From positions 1 through 64,000 of the forward strand of contig NZ_AKJD01000252.1 in NCBI RefSeq assembly GCF_000282515.1: a stretch of DNA of 64,000 bases, read 5' to 3'. Each line of letters opens with the position of its first letter. Position 1 is the stretch's first letter. This document shows positions 24,045-36,200 of the stretch, one piece after another. Source of the stretch: Pseudomonas sp. GM80 (GTDB taxonomy: Bacteria > Pseudomonadota > Gammaproteobacteria > Pseudomonadales > Pseudomonadaceae). Both the position numbers and the translations under genes were made by a program. The notes under the pieces are model-generated. The model did not search any database. It was not told the origin of the DNA and was given only the letters and a program-made list of their open reading frames with translations.

Positions 24045-24109
24045 GCTGATCGTCAATCGGGCAAATGTCTAAAAATGTTCCTGTTGAAATGTGTTGAATG
24101 CACTGACGC

Positions 24110-24206
24110 CATCGCTGGCAAGCCAGCTCCCACAGGTTCTAAAGTGAACACAAAATTTGTGATCATGTTCGATTACTGTGGGAGCTGGCTTGCCAGCGAT
24201 GAGGCC
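24110..24206. repeat. REPIN, 'ctggcttgccagcgatg' family
   Basis: Inverted arms (catcgctggcaagccagctc and complement) around a loop of about 40 bases, placed directly after the pvdL stop. Confidence 0.92.
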
Positions 24207-24225
24207 AGTACAGATACCGAAAAAA

Positions 24226-27200
24226 CTACAGACCCTCCAGCTCCGCCATCAGATCATTCAAGCGGTCGACTTTCTCCTCGGTGATGTCACTCGCCGCCAG
24301 CCCATCGATGTACTCGGCCAATTCCTCCACCGTGCTGCACTCGAACATCGCCCGCAGCGGCACGTCGCGTTGCAGCGACTTCTGCACCCGCGAGGCAATC
24401 TGCGTGGCCAGCAACGAGTGCCCGCCCAGCTCGAAGAAGTTGTCGCGCACACCGACCTGCTCGACCTTCAGCACCTCGGCCCAAATATCCGCCAGCGTCT
24501 GCTCGAGGTCATTGCGCGGAGCCAGGTAATCCTGGCTCTGCAACTGGCCGATCTCCAGCGCTGGCAAGGCTTTGCGGTCGAGTTTGCCGTTGGCATTCAG
24601 CGGCAGCTGATCGAGCCACAACCAGTGCAGCGGCACCATGTACTCCGGCAACTCGGCGCGCAGGCGCTGTTTGATCCGCTCTAGGCGTTCGCTTGGGTTG
24701 AGTGCCGAATCGGCCGCCACCAGATAACCGACCAAGTGCTTGCCATTGACGCCTTCCTGCACACCGACCGCGCCATCGCGCACTTCCGGCTGTTCGTGCA
24801 GGCGCGCTTCGATCTCACCCAGTTCGATGCGGTAACCGCGAATCTTCACCTGATGGTCGACGCGGCCGACATACTCCAGCACGCCGTCGCTGCGACGCCG
24901 CGCCAGGTCACCGGTGCGATACAGACGCTCGCCCGGCGCGCCGAACGGGTTCGGCACAAACACTGGCGCGGTGCGTAGCGGATCGCTGACATAACCGCGA
25001 CCGACGCCCGTGCCGGCCACGCACAACTCGCCCACCGCACCCAGCGGCACCAGCTCCAGCGCACCATCAACCAGATACAGCAAGTTGTTGTCGGTCGGTG
25101 TCCCGATCGGCAAGTAACTGCCGCGCGTCGAGGCCATGTCGACACGGAAGAACGCCACGTCATCGGAACATTCCGCCGGGCCATACGCGTTGACCAGACC
25201 GATGTCCGGGTAACGCAGCAGCCATTGGTGCGCCAGTTCCGGTGGCATCGCTTCGCCGGTCGGCAACATCCAGCGCAAGCCATCAAGGCTCAGGCGCTCC
25301 GAGGCGAGCATGCCCTGAATCAGCGATGGCACGCTCTCCAGCACGGTGATGCCCTGCGCCTGCACATGCACCAACAAACCTTGCGGATCGTGGGCAATCG
25401 TATTCGGCACGATGTCCACCCGCGCACCGAACAGCGGTGCGGCGAGGAACTGCCAGACCGAAATATCGAAGCTTTGCGAAGCGGTCTGCGCGATCACGTC
25501 GGCGTCGCTCAAGTTCAAGTACGGCACCTTGCTCAACTGGTTGTTGAGCATGCCGCGCTGCTCGACCATCACGCCTTTCGGCAGGCCGGTCGAGCCCGAG
25601 GTGTAGATCACGTAAGCGAGGTTGTCCGGGCCGCTGTAAATGCCCAAGTCCTGCGCCGAAATCGCCGCCGCTTGAATTTCTTCCCACACCAGCAAACGCG
25701 GGCGATTGGCGCAGCTGAATTCATCCAGCAAAGTCTGCGCCTGTTCAAAGCATGCTGTAGAGCAGACCAGTACCGGCGTACGGCTCAGTTCGATGATGCG
25801 TTGCAGACGCTGACTCGGCAGGCCCGGATCCAGTGGCAGATAACCCGCGCCAGCCTTGAAGCTGCCGATGATCATGCCGAGCAGATCGAGATTGCGTTCG
25901 CCGAGCAACGCCACCGGTTGATCCATCTGCACCCCGGCCGCGACCAGGGCATGGCCGAGACGGTTGGCGTTGTGGTTCAGCTCGGCATAGCTCTGTTGCT
26001 GATCAAGACACGTCGCGGCGATGCGCTGTGGATGGGCGGCGACCTGCGCTTCGAACAGCGCAACATAGCTCTGCTCCAGCGGATAATCGTGGGCACTCTG
26101 GTTGCAACCATGCAGCAGGAAGTCCTGTTCCTCGGCACCCAGCAGCGGCAGATCGGCCATGTCGCCATGGAAGCCGTCGACCAGTGCCAGCAGCAAACGC
26201 TTGAACTCGCCGAGCATGCGCTCGATGGTCGATTCATCGAAATAACGCTGGTCATACGACAGGTGCAAACCGAGGTCATCGCCCGGGTAGCACACTGCCG
26301 TCAGCGGGAAGTTGGTGTGGGTTCGGCCCGAGTCCGACGTCGCGTTCAGGCTCTGCGCGCGGTCCAGCACCGAGACTTCCACCGGGGCGTTTTCGAAGAC
26401 GAACAGGCTGTCGAACAGCGGCTGGCCTTTCGGCAGTTCGCTTTGTTCCTGGATGTTCACCAGCGGCAGGTATTCGTACTCGCGCAACTGCATGTTGCTG
26501 TCGAGCAAAGCGCTGAGCCACTGACGCACGCTGCTGCGTTCATCGTCCGCCGGCATCTGCACCCGCAGCGCGATGCTGTTGATGAACAGGCCGACCGTGC
26601 GCTGCATCTCCGGCATTTCCACCGGACGCCCGGCCACGGTCACGCCGAACAGCACATCACGATCACCGCTCATACGGCGCAGCACCAAGGCCCACGCTGC
26701 TTGAGCAAACGTGTTGATCGTCAGTTGATGCGCCTGCGCCAGTTCACGCAGACGCGCACCGTCCTCGACATTGAGGCGGGTGTAGCGGTCACCGACGACC
26801 ATCCCGCCGCTTTCACCGGCGTGTTCGCGCAGGAACGGCCGGTCACTCGGGATCGGCGTGGTGCGCTCGAACCCTTGCAGGTTCTGCTGCCACCACTGCC
26901 GCGCTTCGGCCAGGCTCTGGCGTTGCAGCCAGCCGATGTAATCGCGATAACGCGGCGGCACGGCGAGTTGCGCTTCACGGCCCTCGCCCATCGCAGTGTA
27001 GATCTCGAAGAAGTCGTTCATCAGCAACGAGCGGCACCAGGCATCGATGAGGATGTGGTGGTTGCTCATCATGAACCAGTAGCGCGCCGCGCCGACCTTG
27101 ATCAGGCGCAGGTGAAACGGCGCCTGATTGAGCAGATCGAACCCGGCCTCGCGCTCGTTTTTCAGCAACGCTTGCAGCTGCGGTTCCTGCTCGGTTTCGG

Positions 27201-30200
27201 CGACGGCGCTCCAGTCCAGATATTCGATTGGCGTGCGACCCGGCGTGTGAATCACTTGCAGCATGTCTTCGCCAACGTTCCAGCAGAACGAGGCGCGCAG
27301 CGCTTCGTGACGGGCGATCACCGCTTGCCAGGCTTGGGCGAAACGCTCGGCATCGAGTTCGCTGTTGATGCGGTAGCGATCCTGCATGTAGTACAGACCG
27401 GTGCCCGGTTCGAGCAAGGTGTGCAGCAACATGCCTTCCTGCATCGGCGTCAGCGGATAGACGTCTTCGATGTGCGCGGCCGGCACCGGCAAGGCATCAA
27501 GTTGCGCCTGGGTCAGTTTCGCCAGCGGGAAGTCCGACGGCGTCAGGCCGCCGGCCTCGTCTTGCAGGCAATGGGCGATCAGGCTTTGCAACTCACCGAG
27601 GTAGGCATCGGCCAGATCGTTGATGGTTTGCGCGTCATAACGCTCGGCGCTGAAGGTCCAGCGCAGGAGCAATTCACCACCGTAAACCTGACTGTCGATG
27701 CTCAGCTCGTTCGGCAGTGGCGCGTGCGGATCGTGGGCAGCACCGACCGGCTCATCCAGCGGACGGAACAGCGCATCGCTGCCGAAGCTCTGGTCGAACT
27801 GGCCGAGGTAGTTGAAGGTGACCGGCGCATGCGGCAGCGCGGCCATGCTGCGTTGACTGAGGTCATCGGCGAGATAACGCAGCACGCCATAGCCGAGGCC
27901 TTTGTGCGGCACGGCGCGCAATTGTTCTTTGATTGCCTTGATCGAAGCGCCCTGCCCGGCGGCTTCTTCGATGTTGTGCGGGGTCAGGCGTAATGGATAG
28001 GCGCTGGTGAACCAGCCGACGGTGCGGGTCAGGTCGATCTCGTCGAACAGGGTTTCGCGGCCGTGGCCTTCCAGCTGAATCAGCGTCGACGGTTGCTCAC
28101 TCCAGCGGCACAACACGCGGGCCAGCGCGGTCAGCAGCAGATCGTTGACTTGCGTGCGATAGGCGGCCGGCGCCTGTTGCAGCAACTGTTTAGTGTGTTC
28201 GGCATCGAGGCGCACGCTGACGGTTTGCGCGTGGCGATTCTGCTGGCCGCCCTGCGGGTTTTCGCAAGGCAGGTCGGCGTTTGAGCCGGCCAGTTGGGTC
28301 TGCCACCAGTCGAGTTCTTCGCGCAGGGATTCGCTGCCGGCGTAAGCCTGCAAACGTGCCGTCCAGTCCTTGAAGGCACTGGTTTTCGCCGGCAGCTTGA
28401 CCGACTGCCCGGCGTCGAGTTGGCGGTAAACGGTTTGCACATCGTCGAGCAACACACGCCATGAGACGCCGTCGACCACCAAGTGATGAATCGCGATAAA
28501 CAGGCGTTGCTGTCCTTCAGGGCCGTCGACCAGCAAGGCGCGAACCAGCGGGCCATTTTGCAGATCGAGGCTGCGCTGGGCATCGGCAAACAGCGCTTCG
28601 CACTTGTCCATCGAGGTAACACGCACTTGCCACAACACCGCCGCATCGGAGACCGGTTGGTGCATCGCTTGCCACGCGTCGTTGACTTCGCTGAAGCGCA
28701 GACGCAAAGCATCATGCTGCTCGATCACCGCCAACAGCGCCTGTTCCAGACGGTGCGGTTCCAGTGGTACGGTCGGCTCCAGCAACAACGCCTGGTTCCA
28801 GTGCTGACGCTCAGGAATATCGGTGTCGAAGAACCAGTGCTGAATCGGCGTCAGCGCCGATTCGCCAACCACCAGACCCTGTTCGGCCGTCACCTGCTCG
28901 GTGCGACTGGCTACCGCCGCGAGGGTCTGCACGGTCTGATGCTGGAACAGATCCCGCGGACTGAAATGAATACCTTGCTGCCGTGCACGGCTGACCACTT
29001 GAATCGACAGAATCGAATCGCCGCCGAGTTCGAAGAAGTTGTCGTTAAGGCCGACCTGTTCGACGTTGAGCACCTCGCACCAAATCTGCGCCAAGGTCTG
29101 CTCAAGTTCGTTGCTCGGCGCGACGTAGTCCTGACGATTCAACTCAGGATCCGGCGCCGGCAACGCACGACGATCGAGTTTGCCGTTGGCGGTCAGCGGC
29201 ATGCTCGCCAGCAGGATCAGGTGCGTCGGCACCATGTAATCCGGCAGTTGCGCCTTGAGGTGCGACTTGAGGGCGTCGCGCAGTTCAGCCTGTCTGGCTT
29301 CATTCTGCTCGGCAACTTCGGTGACCAGATAGCCAACCAGTTGTTTGCCGCTTGGCGCATCGAGGGCGAGCACCACGGCTTCGCGGATCGAATCGTGATC
29401 GAGCAAACGGGTTTCGATTTCGCCCAGCTCGATACGGAAACCACGAATTTTTACCTGATGGTCGATCCGGCCCAGGTATTCCACCAGACCATCGGCACGC
29501 TGGCGCACCAGGTCGCCAGTGCGATACATGCGCCCGCCATCAGTGGCAAACGGGTCAGCGACAAACCGTTCGGCGGTGATGCCCGGACGGTCGTGATAAG
29601 CCTGCGCCAAACCCGCGCCGCCGACGAACAATTCACCGGTCGCGCCTTGCGGCACCAGCGCCAGATCGGCGTCGAGAATGTAGGCGACACGCGCGCCGAT
29701 CACGCTGCCGATCGGCACACTGCCGGCGCCCTCTTCCAGCACCTCCGGCGCCAGACTGGCGAGTGGCATGACCACGGTTTCGGTCGGGCCATAGGCGTTG
29801 AAGAACATCGCCGGTTTGAACGCCGCGCGAATCCGCTGCAGGTGTTCACCGGTCAACGCTTCGCCACCGGTGATGATCATCCGCACCGGCAGGATTTGGT
29901 TTTGCGTCGAGAGGAACTGCGCCAACTGGCTGCCGTAGCTCGGGGTGAAACCGAGTACGTTGATTTTATGCGTGCGGATCAAGCCGCAGATTTCTTCCGC
30001 GTCCCACTGACCTTGCGCACGCAACACCACTTGCGCGCCGCTGAGCAGCGGCACCAACAGACGCTCAGTCGCAGCGTCGAAGTTGATCGAATAGAAGTGC
30101 AGCTCGCAGTCGTCCGGGCGCATGCCGAATCGCTCGATCACGGCTTGGCAGTGCATGGCGATTTCGCCGTGGGAGACCACCACACCTTTCGGTTTACCGG

Positions 30201-33200
30201 TCGAACCCGAGGTGTAAATCAAATACGCCTGATGCTGCGGCAGGCTGATAAACGGCAGCTCAGTGGCCGGGTAATCGGAGAGTGCCGCGCTGTCGTCTTC
30301 CAGGCACCAGCGCGCCACATTTGGCGGCAGATCGCCGAGGGCTTTGAACATCGCGCGATCACTGAGCAGCAGGCCGATGCGGCTGTCGTCGATCATGTAG
30401 TGCAGACGGTCTAGCGGGTATTCCGGGTCCAGCGGCACATAGGCGCCGCCGGCCTTGAGAATCGCCAGCAGGCCGATGACCATTTCCAGCGAACGCTCCA
30501 GCGCCAGGCCTACGCGCACTTGCGGGCCGACGCCACGCTCACGCAAGGCCCAGGCCAAGCGATTGGCGCGGGCGTCGAGTTCGGCGTAGCTCAGGGTCTG
30601 CCCGGCGAAGGTCAGGGCCGGTGCGTCTTTGCGCGCCAGCGCCTGCTCGGCGAACAGATGATGGATGCACTGATCGAGACGATGCTCGCCCGGCTCGATG
30701 CCGAGGCTGTCGAGCAGTTGCTGTTGCTCCGGCGCATCGAGCAGCGGCAATTCGCTGAGACGTTGTTGCGGATCGGCGATCAGCGCTTCAAGCAGGTTGC
30801 GCCAATGCTTGGCCATGCGTGCGATGGTCGGCTCGTCGAACAAATCGGTGCTGTAAGTCAGGCAGCATCCGAGGCGGTGGTCGAGGTCGGTGACTTCCAG
30901 GTTGAGGTCGAACTTGGTCGCCCGCGCATCGTTGGCCAGATATTCGACGGTCATGCCGGCGAGCATGCGGCTCTGCTGGAATTCCCAGCGCTGCACGTTG
31001 CACATCACCTGGAACAGCGGGTTGTACGCGGCGCTGCGTGGCGGCTGCAAGGCTTCAACCAGATGATCGAACGGCAGATCCTGATGCGACTGGCCTTCGA
31101 TCACCGTGTGGCGCACCTGCTCGAACAGTTCGCCGACCGACATCATGCCGTCGAGCTGGCAACGCAGCACCTGGGTGTTGAGGAACGCACCGATCAGCCC
31201 TTCGCTTTCCGGACGAATGCGGTTGGCCACCGGCGCGCCGATGCGCAGATCGGTCTGGCCGCTGTAGCGGTAGAGCAGCGTGGCCAGTGCGGCAGTCATG
31301 GTCATGAACAGGGTCAGACCGTTTTGCGCATTGAATGCACGAACGCGCGCGGCGAGGTCGTCGCTCAGATCAAAACGGAACAGCTCGCCCTGATGACTCT
31401 GCACTGGCGGACGCGGGCGGTCACCGGGTAATTCCAGTAACGGATGTTCACGGCCAAGTTGTGCGGTCCAGTAGTCGAGTTGACGCTGACGCTCGCCGGA
31501 TTCCAGCCAGTTGCGCTGCCAGACGCTGTAGTCGAGGTACTGCACCGGCAGCGGCTCGAGCGGCGAATCGCGATCATCAACAAACGCTTCGTACAGCGCA
31601 CTGAGTTCGCGGGCGAAGATATCCATCGCCCAGCCTTCGGTGACGATGTGGTGCAGGGTCAGAACAAAGTAATGCTCGTGCTCGGCAGTCTTGACCAGAC
31701 AGGCACGCAGCAGCGGGCCGGTTTCTAGGTCGAACGGCAGATGCGCTTCTTCATCGGCCAGTAGCTGAACCTTTTGCTCGCGCACCTCGGCGGCGAATTT
31801 GGAGAAATCCTTCCAGCCCATGCGCACGCCGGTTTCGGCATGCACCTGCTGACGCGCAACGCCGTCGACACTCGGGAACGTGGTGCGCAGAGTTTCATGA
31901 CGCAAAATCAGCGCTTGCAACGCCAACTCGAAACGCTCGACATGCAACACGCCACGCAGGCGCGCCATGCCGCCAACGTTGTACGCCGGGCTGTCCGGCT
32001 CCATCTGCCAGAGAAACCACATGCGCTGTTGCGAGTACGACAGCGGCACCGGTTGGCTGCGGTCGACCTTGTCGATCGGCGGCTGTTTGTTGGTGCGGCC
32101 GCTGGCCTGGATCAACCGGATCTGTTCGGCGAAATCACCGAGTTCGCTGTGCTCGAACAACGCGCGCAACGGCAACTCGACGTCACAGGCCTGACGGGTA
32201 CGCGAAATGATTTGCGTGGCCAGCAGCGAGTGACCGCCGAGGGCGAAGAAGTCGTCGCGCAGACCGATTTGCGCCAGACCCAGCACTTCGCGCCAGATCG
32301 CGGCGATCTGCTGTTCCAGCTCAGTCACCGGTTCAACGTGTTCACGTACTTGCCACTGCGGCTCGGGCAAGGCACGGCGGTCGAGTTTGCCGCTTGGGCT
32401 GAGGGGCATTGCGTCGAGACGCATCAGTTGCGCCGGGACCATGTATTCCGGCAGTTCGGCGGCCAGAGCGGTTTTCAGCCGGGTGATTTGCTCGTCAGGA
32501 TTTTCGCTGGCATCGGTTGCGGTGAAGTAGCCGATCAGTTGCGCACCGGCAGCGGTTTCGCGCACCAGCACCACGGCTTGGGCGACGCCGTCCTGGGCGA
32601 GCAGACGTGCTTCGATTTCTTCCGGTTCGACACGGAAGCCACGCAGTTTGACCTGCTGATCGAGGCGGCCGAGGTATTCGATGACGCCATCGGCGGTCCA
32701 GCGCGCGCGGTCGCCAGTGCGGTACAAACGCGCGCCCTGCTCACCCAATGGATCGACGACAAAGCGTTCAGCGGTCAACGCTGGACGACCGAGGTAACCG
32801 CGAGCCAGACCAATGCCGCTGATGCACAACTCGCCCGGCACGCCGGCCGGCACGGGATTGAGGTCGGCGTCGAGCACGCGGCACATCACGTTGCCCAGCG
32901 GCCGGCCGATCGGCGAGCGTTCGCCATCGGCCGTGGTGCAATGCCAGTGGGTGACGTTGATCGCGGTTTCGGTCGGGCCGTAACGGTTGTGCAATTGCAC
33001 CGCTGGCAGTTGCGCCAACACACGGTTGCGCAGTTCGGCGGGCAGCGCTTCACCGCCCGAGAATACCCGGCGCAGGCTGGTGCATTCGGCGCTCAGCGGT
33101 TCGTCGATGAACAGCGAAAGCAGTGGCGGGACAAAGTGCAGCGTGGTCACCCCATGCTCTTGAACAAGCTGGGCGATTCGATGCGGATCGCGGTGTTCAC

Positions 33201-36200
33201 CGGGACCTGCAATCAGCAGACGTGCGCCAGTGATCAACGGCCAGAAGCACTCCCACACCGACACGTCGAAACTGATCGGCGCCTTTTGCATCAGCACATC
33301 GGTTTCATCGAGCGCGTAAGTGTTCTGCATCCATTGCAAGCGCTCGGCCAATGCCGCGTGAGTGTTGCCGACGCCTTTCGGCTGGCCGGTGGAACCCGAG
33401 GTGTAAATCACGTAGGCGAGGTTGTCGCCGTGCAGGTGCAGGCCCGGTGCCTGGCTCGGCCAGTTCTCCAGGTGCAAGGCGTCCATGGCGATGACGCTGA
33501 CGCCATCGCTGGCCGGCAAACGGTCGAGCAATTCTGTTTGCGTCAGCAGCAGTTCGACGCCGCTGTCGCTGAGCATGTAGGCCAGACGATCAGCCGGGTA
33601 ATCCGGGTCCAGCGGTACATAGGCGCCACCGGCCTTGATGATCGCCAGCAGGCCGATCAGCAGTTGTGGCGAACGCTCGGCGGCGATGGCCACGCAAACG
33701 TCGGGGCCGACGCCTTTGTCGCGCAAATAGTGCGCGAGGCGGTTGGCCTGAGTGTGCAGTTCCGCGAAGTCGAGGCTGCCACCGTCCCACACCAGTGCGA
33801 TGCGTTCCGGGGTCTGGCGGGCCTGTTCATTGAGTAGCTCTGGCAGCCATTGTTGCGCCGGGGTGCACGGTACGACGCTCCAGTTTTTTTGCTGGTCGTG
33901 TTCGTTGGTGGTCAGCAGTTGCAGATCGCCGATGGCTTGCTCCGGGCGTTCGCAAACTCCGCGCAACAGGTTGCTGAAGTGTTCGGCCAGACGCGCAATG
34001 GTCGTGGCATCGAACAATTCGCTGGCGTAGTCGAACGACAAAGTCAGGCGACCGTTACGGTCTTCTTCGCTGTGCAGTTGCAGGTCGAACTTGGCTTCGC
34101 GGCTGTGCCACGGCAGCTCTTCGGCGAGCAGACCCGGCAGGCGTTTCAGCGCGCTGAGGTCGCGCTGCTGGTGGTTGAACATGACCTGGAACAGGCCTTG
34201 TTCGCGGGCCTGCGGGAAGGCTTCGAGAAGTTGCTCGAACGGCAGATCCTGATTCGCCTGGGCACCGAGCGCGGCCTGGCGGGTCTGCGCCAGCAGTTCG
34301 ACGAACGACAGGCGCGAATCGATCTCGGCGCGCAGCACTTGGGTGTTGATGAAGAAGCCGATCAGGCCCTGGGTTTCCAGGCGCGGACGGTTGGCATTTG
34401 GCACGCCAATGCGGATATCGCGCTGACCGCTGTAGCGATGCAGCAGGCTCTGGAATGCCGAGAGCAGCAGCATGAACGGTGTCGACTGGTGCGCTTGGGC
34501 GGTGTTGCGGATCGCCTCGCTGAGGCTCGTGCGCAGTCGCACGGTATGGCGCTCTGCGCTGTGAACATGCTGCGCCGAACGCGGAGAGTCAGTGGCCAGT
34601 TCCAGGGTCGGATGCTCGTCACCCAACTGGTTTTTCCAGTAGGCCAGTTGCCGCTCGCCCTCACCTTGCGCCAGCCATTGGCGCTGCCAGCTGCCGTAGT
34701 CGGCGTATTGGGTTGGCAACGGCGCGAGGTTGGCGGTCGCGCCTTGCGAAGCGGCGGCATACAGGCGCGAGAACTCGTCGATCAACACGTTCAGCGACCA
34801 GCCGTCGGCGATGATGTGGTGCAGCGTCACCAGCAACTGGTGATCTTCGTCGTCGATGCGCACCAGCGTCACCCACAGCAGCGGGCCTTTTTCCAGGTCG
34901 AACTGGGTGCGCGCTTCGTCTTCGCGAATCTGCACCGCGCGGGCTTCGCGCTCATGCGCCGGCAGGTCGCTGATGTCGATCAGTTGCAGGTTGAATTCAG
35001 CGGCGGCATCGACGCGTTGCAGGGCCACGCCGTCGCGTTCGAAAAAGCGTGTGCGCAGCGATTCGTGGCGCTCGATCAGTTGCTGGAAGCTGGCGCGCAA
35101 GGCGTCTTCGTCCAGTTCACCACGCAGGCGCAAGGCACCGGGAATGTTGTAGGCGCTGCTCTGCGGGTCGAGTTGCCAGGTGATCCACAGACGGTTTTGC
35201 GCCAGCGATTGCGGTATCGGCTCGCTGCGCGACAACGCGGTGATTGCACCTTGGGCGCTGCCGCCGTCTTGTTGCTGTTGCGCCACGGCTGCGGCGAACT
35301 CGGCCAGCGTCGGCGCTTCGAACAGCAGACGCAGATTCAGCTCAAGGCCAAGTTCTTCGCGAACCTTGGCAATCACTTGCGTGGCGGCGATCGAGTTGCC
35401 GCCGAGCAGGAAGAAGTGATCGTCGGCGTTGACCTGTTTGACGTTGAGTTGCTCGGCCCAGATGCTGCCGATCAGCGCTTCGAGTTCGCAGGCGCTGGTG
35501 GTCGACTCTGCGGTTGCGGCTGTGGGCGCCGGGAACACTGCGTAGCTGTCGAGGCTGCCATCAGCCAGGCGATTGCGGCACGCTGAACGCTGCAATTTAC
35601 CGCTGGAGGTTTTTGGCAGCGCGCCTGGATTGAGCAGCACCACCACGCTCGGTGCTTCCTGGTACGCCTCGGCCACGGCTTGGCGGATCGCCTTGATCAA
35701 CGCTTCCGGCGGCAGGATTTTCTGCACGCTGCGGCTGATTTCCGCGGCGATGCCGATGCCCTCTTCGCCATTCTGGTTGACGGCGAATGCCGCGACGCGG
35801 CCCTTGCGCACCACCTCCACTTCGTTCTCGACGGTCTTCTCGATGTCCTGCGGATAGAGGTTGTGGCCGCGCACGATGAGCATGTCTTTCAGACGACCGG
35901 TGATGAACAGCTCACCGTCGCGCATAAAGCCCAAGTCACCGGTGCGCAGCCAAGTGCGGCCGGCGTGCTGAACGAACGTCTTGGCGCTGGCCTCGGGGTT
36001 GCGCCAGTAGCCGAGGGCGATGCTCGGCCCGGCCGCCCAGACTTCGCCGACGGCGTTGTCGACCAGTTCTACGAGCGTGTTCGGCTCGACGATCAACACC
36101 GCGTGCTCGGGCTGGCTGATGCCGCAGCTCATGATCGGGCTGCCTTCGCCCGGCTCGGCGCGGTTTTGCGCCAGCGCCTGATCGTCCACGCGCAGTGCTG

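Noticed and set aside
25225..35586. Several very long open frames antisense to pvdL (for example 25225-27993, 28483-30414, 31774-33837, 33850-35586 on the plus strand)
   Set aside because: They mirror the high-GC codon pattern of pvdL, whose protein is recognisable over its whole length. The antisense proteins are rich in Arg, His and Gln, show no family motif and have no ribosome sites.
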